Origin: Bacteroidota bacterium | Lineage (GTDB): Bacteria; Bacteroidota; Bacteroidia; Bacteroidales; Porphyromonadaceae | DNA: 8,552 bases | Direction: 5' to 3' | NCBI GenBank assembly: GCA_023388555.1 | Contig: JAEWGA010000022.1 | Location: 1 to 8,552 of the forward strand | Shown here: one piece after another, positions 1-5,788 of the stretch | How the letters are laid out: every line of letters begins with the position of its first letter | How positions within the stretch are numbered: the stretch's first letter is position 1 | Translations under genes and position numbers: made by a program | Notes under the pieces: generated by a model | Database searches by the model: none | The model's input: only the letters and a program-made list of their open reading frames with translations | Told to the model about the DNA's origin: nothing

Positions 1-273
1 TATACTCGTAGGTATCTAGGCTATAATGCCAATGTATTTGTTACGACTATCTATAAAGACTACCTTTTCTATGGAGCAGAAAAAGGGGGGGCTTATGTAG
101 GAGCGATAAGCCTACGGACTCATGAAATGCTTCCAGAAGTCAAGGTCGACTTCACTCCAGGAGGCTTCAATCAAATCGCGAGTATAGGAGTATACGACGG
201 ACAGCTCTATGTCGAGATTCAGACGGAGTTAAACCATAGCGATATCCATGTTCTCGACCTAGAGGAGGACTAG
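1..273 (+). CDS. 3' end of an unrecognised beta-rich protein (partial)
   Basis: Frame 1 is open from the first base to a TAG at 271-273, followed directly by TAA, giving 90 residues of a protein that starts upstream of the window. I do not recognise it. The visible part alternates short hydrophobic strands with turns (for example VFVTTIYKDYLFYG and IGVYDGQLYVEIQ), which fits the last one or two blades of a beta-propeller or another all-beta domain. This is a guess from the pattern. It ends in an acidic tail (DLEED). There is no membrane segment or cysteine in the visible part. It uses GGA, ATA, AGG and CTA codons more freely than the fimbrial genes downstream, so it may have a different history. 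A gap of 154 bases with its own possible promoter separates it from the next gene, so the two are probably not one operon. Confidence 0.6.
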   Translation, partial: YTRRYLGYNANVFVTTIYKDYLFYGAEKGGAYVGAISLRTHEMLPEVKVDFTPGGFNQIASIGVYDGQLYVEIQTELNHSDIHVLDLEED

Positions 274-344
274 TAACTCATAAGTTTAAGCAACTGAGAG
301 GGAGAGTGTACCTCTGCGTCTGTTAGACCATGGACAATTGTTTG

Positions 345-352
345 TATCTTTG
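345..352 (+). promoter_or_regulatory. possible -7 box for the thioredoxin-like lipoprotein gene
   Basis: TATCTTTG matches the Bacteroidetes primary sigma factor -7 consensus TAnnTTTG exactly. The expected upstream TTTG element is not clear: the region 19-21 bases upstream reads TGTTAG. Transcription would start near 359, leaving a leader of about 70 bases before the ATG at 428. That leader contains TTATAG/CTATAA repeats (393-398, 405-410, 418-423) that could pair in alternative ways. Confidence 0.35.
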
Positions 353-427
353 CTGTTGGTTGCCTCTGGGCTTTTTTAACCTTGTAATTCCCTTATAGTT
401 TGCCCTATAATAATACCTTATAGTAAT

Positions 428-1384
428 ATGTATACACGTTTAGCCCTGCTGGGGCTTTCTTTGTTGTTACTCCTTTCGTGTAACAAAGGCGGAACTTCTT
501 CCAGTAAAGAACAATCTGCCCAAACTACCACAGCAAGCACCGTTCAGGCTTTTCCATACCCCCAAATACCCGCTACGTTAACGGACCCTGCCGAGCGGTT
601 GGCATATATGCTTAACCATTACTGGGATGGTTACGACTTCTCGGACACCTTGCTGATGCAAAACCGCGACGTTACCGAGCAGGGCTTTGTGAACTTTGTG
701 GCGCTGCTTGCCGACCCTAATGCTACCCCACAGCATCGTGAGCAGGCTATGCAACACTATAGCAAAGGTGTAGCCAGCAACCCAAAGGCATTGCAACAAA
801 TGGGCGACCTTACAGAGCGTTACCTGTACACCCCCACCTCTCCACTGCATAACGAGGAACTATACACCCTTTACCTGCAACAGCTATTGCTACAGCTGCC
901 CGCCGATGAACCGCACCGCTCCACTATGGAGTATACGCTGACGCTGATGGGGCGCAACAACGTGGGAGATGAGGCTACCAACTTCAACTATATAACACCT
1001 AACGGCACCAACGGAACGCTACATGCCACCAAGGTGAAAGGAAAGCGGTTGCTGATTTTCTTTTACGACCCCGACTGCGAGTCGTGCCACCACTACATGG
1101 ACCTTATGCACGACGACAGTCAGCTGAAGGAATGGGTTAAACAGGGAAAACTAACCGTACTGGCTGTGAACACCCAGCATCCCGATGAACGTTGGCCCAA
1201 AGCACAGGAGCGCATGCCGCAAGGATGGGTACATGTTTGCGACCAAATGCAGGTGACCGAACAAGGACTGTACGACCTGAAAGGAATGCCCACCTTTATC
1301 CTAACCGACCCACACTACAAAGTTGTATTAAAGGACCCCACCTACGAAGAGCTGATGCTCGCCCTAAACAGCACCTTACAGTAA
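428..1384 (+). CDS. DUF5106 and thioredoxin-like domain lipoprotein
   Basis: This 318-residue protein has a lipoprotein signal: a basic start, a leucine-rich core, and the lipobox LLSC with Cys18 as the lipidated residue. A Ser/Thr-rich linker follows to about residue 42. Residues about 50-180 look like DUF5106 (ERLAYMLNHYWDGYDFSD is typical of that family's start). Residues about 184-318 form a thioredoxin-like domain: strand RLLIFFYDPDC, active-site motif C217-E-S-C220, and the cis-proline segment KGMPTFIL with Pro288. Bacteroidetes often carry this domain pair on envelope lipoproteins, presumably acting as thiol-disulphide oxidoreductases facing the periplasm; the substrate is unknown. It is transcribed as its own unit, with a strong terminator right after the stop. 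The ATG at 428 gives a complete signal peptide, so the start is secure. Whether it serves the fimbrial genes downstream is open, but two of their products carry paired cysteines. Confidence 0.88.
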   Translation: MYTRLALLGLSLLLLLSCNKGGTSSSKEQSAQTTTASTVQAFPYPQIPATLTDPAERLAYMLNHYWDGYDFSDTLLMQNRDVTEQGFVNFVALLADPNATPQHREQAMQHYSKGVASNPKALQQMGDLTERYLYTPTSPLHNEELYTLYLQQLLLQLPADEPHRSTMEYTLTLMGRNNVGDEATNFNYITPNGTNGTLHATKVKGKRLLIFFYDPDCESCHHYMDLMHDDSQLKEWVKQGKLTVLAVNTQHPDERWPKAQERMPQGWVHVCDQMQVTEQGLYDLKGMPTFILTDPHYKVVLKDPTYEELMLALNSTLQ

Positions 1385-1406
1385 ACAAACAGGAATACCC
1401 TTTGCC

Positions 1407-1448
1407 CAGGCACGCTCACCCTACACAAGGTGCGTGCCTGTTTTTTTT
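1407..1448 (+). terminator. intrinsic terminator after the thioredoxin-like gene
   Basis: CAGGCACG (1407-1414) pairs with CGTGCCTG (1433-1440). Inside it, CACC (1417-1420) pairs with GGTG (1429-1432), with a two-base bulge on the left arm and an 8-base loop. Eight T bases follow at 1441-1448. It starts 22 bases after the stop codon. This is a textbook Rho-independent terminator and it separates the lipoprotein gene from the fimbrial operon. Confidence 0.92.
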
Positions 1449-1657
1449 CCCCTATTGGAATTGTAACCGAAAGTTGTTGTTTTGGTTGTAACAGTTTTTT
1501 GTTGATATTTTTTGTGTGAATAAATGTCAAAATCGGGGGGGGTAACTTCCTTCTTTTCCCCTTTTCCCTCTTTTGTTTAACGGTGATGTGTCCTGTAAAT
1601 ATACCCATGCGCAGTTTGTTTTTAATGCTTAAACAAGTAAAAAAGAGTGCAGTGCTT
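1449..1657 (+). other. gene-free region upstream of the fimbrial promoter
   Basis: No convincing gene lies here. The stretch is AT-rich and holds a run of eight G (1535-1542), followed by a pyrimidine-rich tract at about 1546-1575. A very short open frame starts at 1607 (20 codons, stop at 1669). Its start region AAATATACCCATG is identical to that of the DUF3868 gene, but the frame runs over the -33 box of the promoter and has no visible promoter of its own, so I do not call it a gene. Confidence 0.6.
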
Positions 1658-1689
1658 TTTGTATTGTAGTTACGAAACTATTATCTTTG
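1658..1689 (+). promoter_or_regulatory. Bacteroidetes-type promoter of the fimbrial operon
   Basis: TTTG at 1658-1661 and TATCTTTG at 1682-1689 are separated by 20 bases, which matches the known Bacteroidetes primary promoter (-33 TTTG, 19-21 bases, -7 TAnnTTTG). It is the best promoter match in the window. Transcription should begin near 1695. From there to the first start codon at 1978 is about 280 bases, an unusually long leader. No other strong promoter is seen before the DUF3575, DUF3868 and first fimbrillin genes, so these probably share this one. Confidence 0.75.
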
Positions 1690-1694
1690 CGACA

Positions 1695-1977
1695 GCGAAA
1701 GCAACAACATTTCCTAATTATTCGAGTCAAAAAGGTTAGCGCATACTTTGCGTTATTTCCCAGTTGGGTTTTCCTGTGTAATTAACTGATGAACAGTTGA
1801 GAGGCTGGTAGCCAGTTGGTGTTAAACAGTAACACAAATTATTCCCCTAACCTTACAGACTGTAACGTGTAATCGACGACGTCCGTTAACTGCCAGCTTT
1901 GGGTATTTAACTTCAAAAAGGTAACAGCTTGGCAAGGACCAGTCCAATAACTGTACTTTTCTTTTTCAAAAAGGATT
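1695..1977 (+). promoter_or_regulatory. long structured 5' leader of the fimbrial operon
   Basis: The leader holds a run of short inverted repeats. TTAACTG/CAGTTGA (1782-1788, 1794-1800) has a 5-base loop and one G-U pair. CTGG/CCAG (1805-1808, 1812-1815) has a 3-base loop. GTGTTA/TAACAC (1819-1824, 1830-1835) is perfect with a 5-base loop. TTACAG-A-CTGTAA (1853-1865) is a perfect dyad with a single central base. GGAC/GTCC follows near 1937-1946. Near the predicted transcript start lies CATTTCCTAATT (1708-1719), the same box found before both fimbrillin genes. No long reading frame is present. The dyads could be RNA hairpins or a protein operator; the sequence alone does not decide. It matches no riboswitch class I know. 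Confidence 0.45.
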
Positions 1978-2580
1978 ATGAAAAAGGCTTTACTCCTACT
2001 CCTGCTCGTTCTGGCTGGTGCGGGTAGCGCAAAGGCGCAAAAGGTTGCCCTTAAGCACAATTTTGTTTGGGATGCTCTTAAAACGCCCAACCTTTCGCTT
2101 GAGGTTGCAATGGGCCGTAAGTGGACCGTAGATACCCATTTGGGTATGAATCACTTCCTATACACCACCAACCCCACTGCAAGCAATTACAAAACCAAAA
2201 AGCTAAGCCACTGGATGTTGCAACCCGAGGTGCGCTACTGGCTGTGCGACGTGTTCAACGGTTGGTACATTGGAGCTCATGCCCATGGCGGTATATTCAA
2301 TTGCGGTGGCATTAGCATTCCCTTTGTGTTGCAAAACAAAAACCACGTGATGCGCCATCACCGCTACGAAGGTCATTTTTACGGTGGCGGTATCAGTACT
2401 GGTTACCAGTGGGTGCTCTCCAAACGCTTTAACTTGGAAGCCTCGTTGGGTGTGGGGTACGCCCGAATATTCTACGACAAATACAAGTGTACTACTTGTG
2501 GGCAACGGTTAGGTAATGGTAATGCCGACTACTTGGGGGTTACCAAAGCCGCAGTGTCGGTTGTTTATTTTTTCAAGTAA
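1978..2580 (+). CDS. DUF3575 outer-membrane protein, fimbrial locus
   Basis: This 200-residue protein begins with a classic Sec signal peptide (KK, long leucine run, AKA before Gln21), so the exported form starts near residue 21. The remainder matches DUF3575 throughout: DALKTPNLSLEVAMGRKWTVD (31-52, family start), a LQPEVRYWLCDVFNGWYIGAHAHGG stretch (81-105), and YGGGISTGYQWVLSKRFNLEASLGVGYA (135-162). The glycine/aromatic alternation and the C-terminal VVYFFK fit a small outer-membrane beta-barrel. CTTC at 171-174 is a close cysteine pair. DUF3575 genes commonly sit next to FimA/Mfa-type genes in Bacteroidales; their exact role is not known to me. Here it is the first gene after the long leader, and DUF3868 follows after 70 bases, with no terminator between. 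The start at 1978 gives a complete signal peptide and is preceded by an A-rich AAAAAGGA stretch. Confidence 0.88.
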   Translation: MKKALLLLLLVLAGAGSAKAQKVALKHNFVWDALKTPNLSLEVAMGRKWTVDTHLGMNHFLYTTNPTASNYKTKKLSHWMLQPEVRYWLCDVFNGWYIGAHAHGGIFNCGGISIPFVLQNKNHVMRHHRYEGHFYGGGISTGYQWVLSKRFNLEASLGVGYARIFYDKYKCTTCGQRLGNGNADYLGVTKAAVSVVYFFK

Positions 2581-2650
2581 TCCATTCCGCAAAGCCATAC
2601 ACTGGTAGTATTTCCCATTCTTCCCTAAACTTTCCCCAACAAATATACCC

Positions 2651-4108
2651 ATGATACAACAAGCATATACACGCCTGCTATTGGCGTTTGCCTTGGTAGC
2701 TATGCCCTTTGGTAATGTATGGGCTCAACAAGCACTTGGGTGGAGCTTCAACCATAGCCAGGTTACCCGTAGTGCCCAGAGCCAAACCTTACAAGTGCAT
2801 TTGCAACTGTTGCCTACTGTTCAGCTCAAACGGCAACAAGTGGCAGAGCTTACACTCTACTATGTTTCTGCCGATGGCAAGCAACGTCAGCAACTGGGCA
2901 CGGTGGCTGTAGCTGGTGCTACCCGCTATAAAATTATCGAGCGTCGGAGGTACTTCCATAACCTTCGCCCTGCCGACCCTGCTCAAGGTACACTTTACCG
3001 CTTTGAGGAAATTACCCCCAACAGCCCGTTGCAATTCGACTACACTTTGCCCTATGCCCCTTGGATGGCTAACGGTAATGTGGAGCTAAGGGAAAAGGTT
3101 TACGGTTGTGCCGAGTGTGGCGAAACCGATACCACAGCCCCAACCGCTGTGCGTGCCAACTTCTTTGGCCCGCAGTTCTACACCTTTGCGTATCAGCTCC
3201 CCCAAAAGGCGGAACAAAAGCAATTTAGCGAGGTTTTGGACTGTTACGTACGCTTTGTTATTGACCGTGATGAAATCCGTAGGGAGTTCGAGGGTAACGA
3301 TGCCCGCTTGCAAGAGCTTCAGGACTTTGTGGCACGTCACCAAGCAACACTGGGAGCCAACCTCAAGTCGGCCGATATCAAAGGGTATGCTTGTCCGTTA
3401 GCCTCCGCTACCCATAATGCCGACCTTACAGCCCGAAGAGCAAAATCGCTCGCCAACTATGTTAAGGAGCATCACCCAGCGTTAGCACAGGTGAAGGCGT
3501 TCACCGTGAGTGGCGAGGGCGAAGATTGGGCTGGGTTGCGCCAAGCTGTAAGCCAGAGTAACTTACCGAACCGGGACGAGGTAGTACGTATTATCGACAC
3601 CTACAACACCGATACCGAGCGCGAAGCCGCCATACAAGCGCTGGATGGCGGTGCAACGTACCAACAGTTGGAGGCAGAATACTTCCCGCCCCTCCGTAAG
3701 TCGGTGCTCACCCTCACCTTTAACAGCCGAGCCTATACCGATGCCGAGTTAGCCAAGGTGTATGCTACCCAACCCAAGGCGTTAAGTGCCGAGGAGTTAG
3801 CCCGCTTGGCACAAGCCGAGGTAAACCAAAAAAGGTCGCCCCTGCCCATATACAAAACGGCTTACCAAATGTATGCGTCAAATGAAGCTGTGGTGCTGAA
3901 CTATGCTACCGCCTTGTTGCAGTATGGCGGTGTAGCCGAGGCGGACGAAGCCTTAAAGGTGCTTGCTGGTGCCAAAAACACTCCACAGGTGCAATATCTG
4001 CAAGCTATAGCCTACGATAAAAAGGGCGACTGGTCACGTGCCGAAGTACTTTTGCAACAGTCGGCACAAGGCGGGTACGAACCAGCCAAGGCGTACACCC
4101 AACGCTAA
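2651..4108 (+). CDS. DUF3868 protein with OmpA-like and TPR-like parts
   Basis: This 485-residue exported protein has a signal peptide at 1-25 (NVWA before Gln26). Residues about 27-175 match the N-terminal DUF3868 type: beta-rich, with the YGCAECGE turn holding Cys153 and Cys156. Residues about 185-355 resemble an OmpA-like peptidoglycan-binding domain: IKGYACPLASATHN (243-256), a RAKSLANYV helix (263-271), and GEGEDWAGLRQAV (288-300). The last part, about 395-485, is helical and alanine-rich and reads like two or three TPR-type repeats (VLNYATALLQYGGVAEADEAL). Such proteins accompany DUF3575 and type V fimbrial genes in Bacteroidales. An OmpA-like domain suggests attachment of the fimbrial base to the cell wall, and TPRs suggest protein contacts; both are inference. 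It ends 34 bases before the first fimbrillin, so the two are probably co-transcribed. Confidence 0.85.
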   Translation: MIQQAYTRLLLAFALVAMPFGNVWAQQALGWSFNHSQVTRSAQSQTLQVHLQLLPTVQLKRQQVAELTLYYVSADGKQRQQLGTVAVAGATRYKIIERRRYFHNLRPADPAQGTLYRFEEITPNSPLQFDYTLPYAPWMANGNVELREKVYGCAECGETDTTAPTAVRANFFGPQFYTFAYQLPQKAEQKQFSEVLDCYVRFVIDRDEIRREFEGNDARLQELQDFVARHQATLGANLKSADIKGYACPLASATHNADLTARRAKSLANYVKEHHPALAQVKAFTVSGEGEDWAGLRQAVSQSNLPNRDEVVRIIDTYNTDTEREAAIQALDGGATYQQLEAEYFPPLRKSVLTLTFNSRAYTDAELAKVYATQPKALSAEELARLAQAEVNQKRSPLPIYKTAYQMYASNEAVVLNYATALLQYGGVAEADEALKVLAGAKNTPQVQYLQAIAYDKKGDWSRAEVLLQQSAQGGYEPAKAYTQR

Positions 4109-4122
4109 ACTACTTTGCGTAA

Positions 4123-4142
4123 TCTCATTTCCTAATTTTTCA
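4123..4142 (+). promoter_or_regulatory. single CATTTCCTAATT start box before fimbrillin 1
   Basis: TCTCATTTCCTAATT (4123-4137) lies 5 bases before the ATG of the first fimbrillin, in the 34-base gap after the DUF3868 stop. The same box occurs three times before the second fimbrillin and once near the start of the operon leader (1708-1719). Position suggests a role in translation initiation, since Bacteroidetes mostly lack Shine-Dalgarno sequences and use AT-rich start regions. A protein-binding role is also possible. Confidence 0.5.
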
Positions 4143-5654
4143 ATGAAGATTAACAAGTATTTCATCGCTGGTGCTGTGACGCTTGCTTTCGGTGCTACTG
4201 CATGTAACAACAGTAACAACGTTACTCCCGATGTTACTACAGATGGCACTACCTATGCAGCTATGTACATTTCTTCTGGGCGTTCTATTCAGCCTCGTGC
4301 CACTGCACAAGAAGATTATGCTGGCCGTGAATCCGAAAAGTTTATTTTTACAATTGACCTCCTTTCCACGGTAAAAGGAATGTCGTGGACTCCTGAAAAC
4401 GCCGATTATCCCGATGGTGATTTTTGGACACCCACTCCAGTAAAAGGCATCTACACCGTTGCGCCTTGGAAAACCAAACCAGGTAAGCACACCATGGCTT
4501 TGGTGGTAAATAAAGGCTCTTTGAATGTTGAGTTGGCTACCGCTAACCAACCTTATGGTAGCACTGCCACAGCACATACAGATATTGCAGCACTTGCTAC
4601 CGAGGATGTTTTTGTTATGACCTCTGCCCTGGCAAAGGATAAAACGGTTGCTGCCGATAAAACAAAAGAGCAAGTTAAAGCTGGTACCGAAGAAGCCGAC
4701 AACGTATTTAAGTTCGATATTGAGCGTGTTGTAGCTCAGGGGATTGTAACAAAAGGGAAGGGCTTAACTGCTAACGTAACAGACGGTACAGGTACTATCG
4801 ACCTGGAAAGCATCAAGTATGCTGCTGTTAACGGTGCTGCCAAAACTTACTTGTTGGCCGATAAAGCTGGCGAACGCACTTTTGACGACGTTTCGTACAG
4901 CTACAAAAAGTACGAGTCGGCTATTCACAGCTACAACCAGTTTGAACAAGCCAAAGATGCCGAAGCTGTTAAGGAAAACCTTATCCGTTTAGGTAACCTT
5001 ACCAACCAAGGTGGTTACAAAGCCAAACTTGTTACTAACGATGCCGAAGCTGCTAAAGCCGATAGGGGTATTTACTTCCTTGAAAACTCTGTGGCTAATG
5101 ACGAGTTGACTACAGAGAACAAGAAGTTTGGTTTTTACCGTTTGGCTTATGCTAAGGTATACGCTGTGTTCACTCCAAAAAATGTGTACAAACTGGGCGC
5201 CGATGGTCAGACCTTAGAAAAGGAAACCAATTTTACCCCTGGCACTACCTTTTACAAAGGGGAACAAGATGGTTTGTTTTATGTAAGCAAAGAAGCGGCT
5301 AAGGCAAGCCAACTTAACCCTGGCCAAAAGGCTTACACTTACACCAACGGTAAGTGTGCATACCGCTCATTGTGGCATGCTGCTTATGATGCTATTAATA
5401 CCAAAATTGTAAGGAATGCCGACACCCGCCGGAATAACACCTACCTGCTAACCGTTAAAGAGTTTGCTACCATTGGTATGCCTTGGGACCCATCTGACCC
5501 TAACGACCCCAACCTGCCTAAACCAGTGGACCCCGAAGAGCCTACTACGGACCCCGATGACCCCAGCATTGAAAAAACCGAAACTTACATGCGTGTAGAA
5601 GCCAAGATACAGCCTTGGAACTTGGTTTCCCGCGAAGTAACACTCGAAAACTAA
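4143..5654 (+). CDS. mfa1: Mfa1-family major fimbrillin, copy 1
   Basis: This 503-residue precursor has a lipoprotein signal with lipobox ATAC and Cys21. A short Asn/Thr-rich propeptide ends near Arg47 or Arg52, where an arginine-specific protease could cut, as Arg-gingipain does in P. gingivalis Mfa1. The C-terminal third is the strongest match to Mfa1: VFTPKNVYK, FYKGEQDGLFYVS (370-382), RRNNTYLLTV (429-438), an Asp/Pro-rich linker (447-474), and the end strand YMRVEAKIQPWNLVSREV (482-499). In type V pili the subunits polymerise by donor-strand exchange after N-terminal trimming. The mature part has one cysteine, Cys405. The frame is open upstream to 4038, but the ATG at 4143 gives the lipoprotein signal, avoids overlap with DUF3868, and matches copy 2. 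The symbol is assigned by family, not by proven orthology. Confidence 0.9.
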   Translation: MKINKYFIAGAVTLAFGATACNNSNNVTPDVTTDGTTYAAMYISSGRSIQPRATAQEDYAGRESEKFIFTIDLLSTVKGMSWTPENADYPDGDFWTPTPVKGIYTVAPWKTKPGKHTMALVVNKGSLNVELATANQPYGSTATAHTDIAALATEDVFVMTSALAKDKTVAADKTKEQVKAGTEEADNVFKFDIERVVAQGIVTKGKGLTANVTDGTGTIDLESIKYAAVNGAAKTYLLADKAGERTFDDVSYSYKKYESAIHSYNQFEQAKDAEAVKENLIRLGNLTNQGGYKAKLVTNDAEAAKADRGIYFLENSVANDELTTENKKFGFYRLAYAKVYAVFTPKNVYKLGADGQTLEKETNFTPGTTFYKGEQDGLFYVSKEAAKASQLNPGQKAYTYTNGKCAYRSLWHAAYDAINTKIVRNADTRRNNTYLLTVKEFATIGMPWDPSDPNDPNLPKPVDPEEPTTDPDDPSIEKTETYMRVEAKIQPWNLVSREVTLEN

Positions 5655-5712
5655 TGGAGATGTGTACGAGGTTTAATTTATGGCGTGGCTTTCGTTATTC
5701 GGCTTAGGTGAT
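5655..5712 (+). repeat. 3' flank of fimbrillin 1, repeated after fimbrillin 2
   Basis: The 58 bases after the stop of copy 1 recur at 7298-7357 after copy 2, identical except for two extra G bases near the start of the second version (TGGAGATG against TGGGGAGATG). Any short frame starting at the overlapping TAATG is shifted between the copies, so the stretch is unlikely to code for a conserved peptide. No clear hairpin or T-run is visible. It may be a non-coding element or simply part of the duplicated unit. Confidence 0.8.
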
Positions 5713-5717
5713 TACAT

Positions 5718-5779
5718 AATTCTCATTTCCTAATTACTAATTCTCATTTCCTAATTATATAATTCTCATTTCCTAATTT
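5718..5779 (+). repeat. three tandem CATTTCCTAATT boxes before fimbrillin 2
   Basis: Three copies of AATTCTCATTTCCTAATT begin at 5718, 5739 and 5761, giving periods of 21 and 22 bases, close to two helical turns. Copies 1 and 2 end in A (5736, 5757) and copy 3 in T. Within each, the core CATTTCCTAATT lies at 5724-5735, 5745-5756 and 5767-5778. The last core ends 10 bases before the ATG at 5789. The first fimbrillin has only one such box. The array lies in the 134-base gap between the fimbrillin genes, where I see no promoter of the TAnnTTTG type. Confidence 0.85.
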
Positions 5780-5788
5780 TTTAATTCA

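Noticed and set aside
393..423. TTATAG/CTATAA inverted repeats before the thioredoxin-like gene
   Set aside because: They are short and AT-only apart from one pair, so pairing would be weak; noted only in the leader description.
1192..1491. Frame overlapping the end of the thioredoxin-like gene and running through the terminator
   Set aside because: It crosses the terminator hairpin and has no domain or start signal; it is a shadow of the real gene.
1744..1753. TACTTTGCGT, also found at 4111-4120
   Set aside because: A single 10-base match is expected by chance in a window this size, and it is not a proper TAnnTTTG promoter box.
4038..4142. Upstream extension of the first fimbrillin frame, overlapping the DUF3868 gene
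   Set aside because: The added 35 residues would bury the lipoprotein signal and overlap the neighbour; the start at 4143 matches that of copy 2.
4140..4673. Long antisense frame across fimbrillin 1, with a related one at 5786-6133 in fimbrillin 2
   Set aside because: Their similarity follows from the duplication of the sense genes. They have no start signal or recognisable domain, and the second one is truncated.
5654..5707. 17-residue frame starting at the TAATG overlap after fimbrillin 1
   Set aside because: A two-base insertion shifts the frame after copy 2, so the peptide is not preserved although the DNA is.
5718..5779. Direct repeats as a CRISPR-like array
   Set aside because: Spacing between copies is only 2-3 bases, so there are no spacers, and no cas genes are near.
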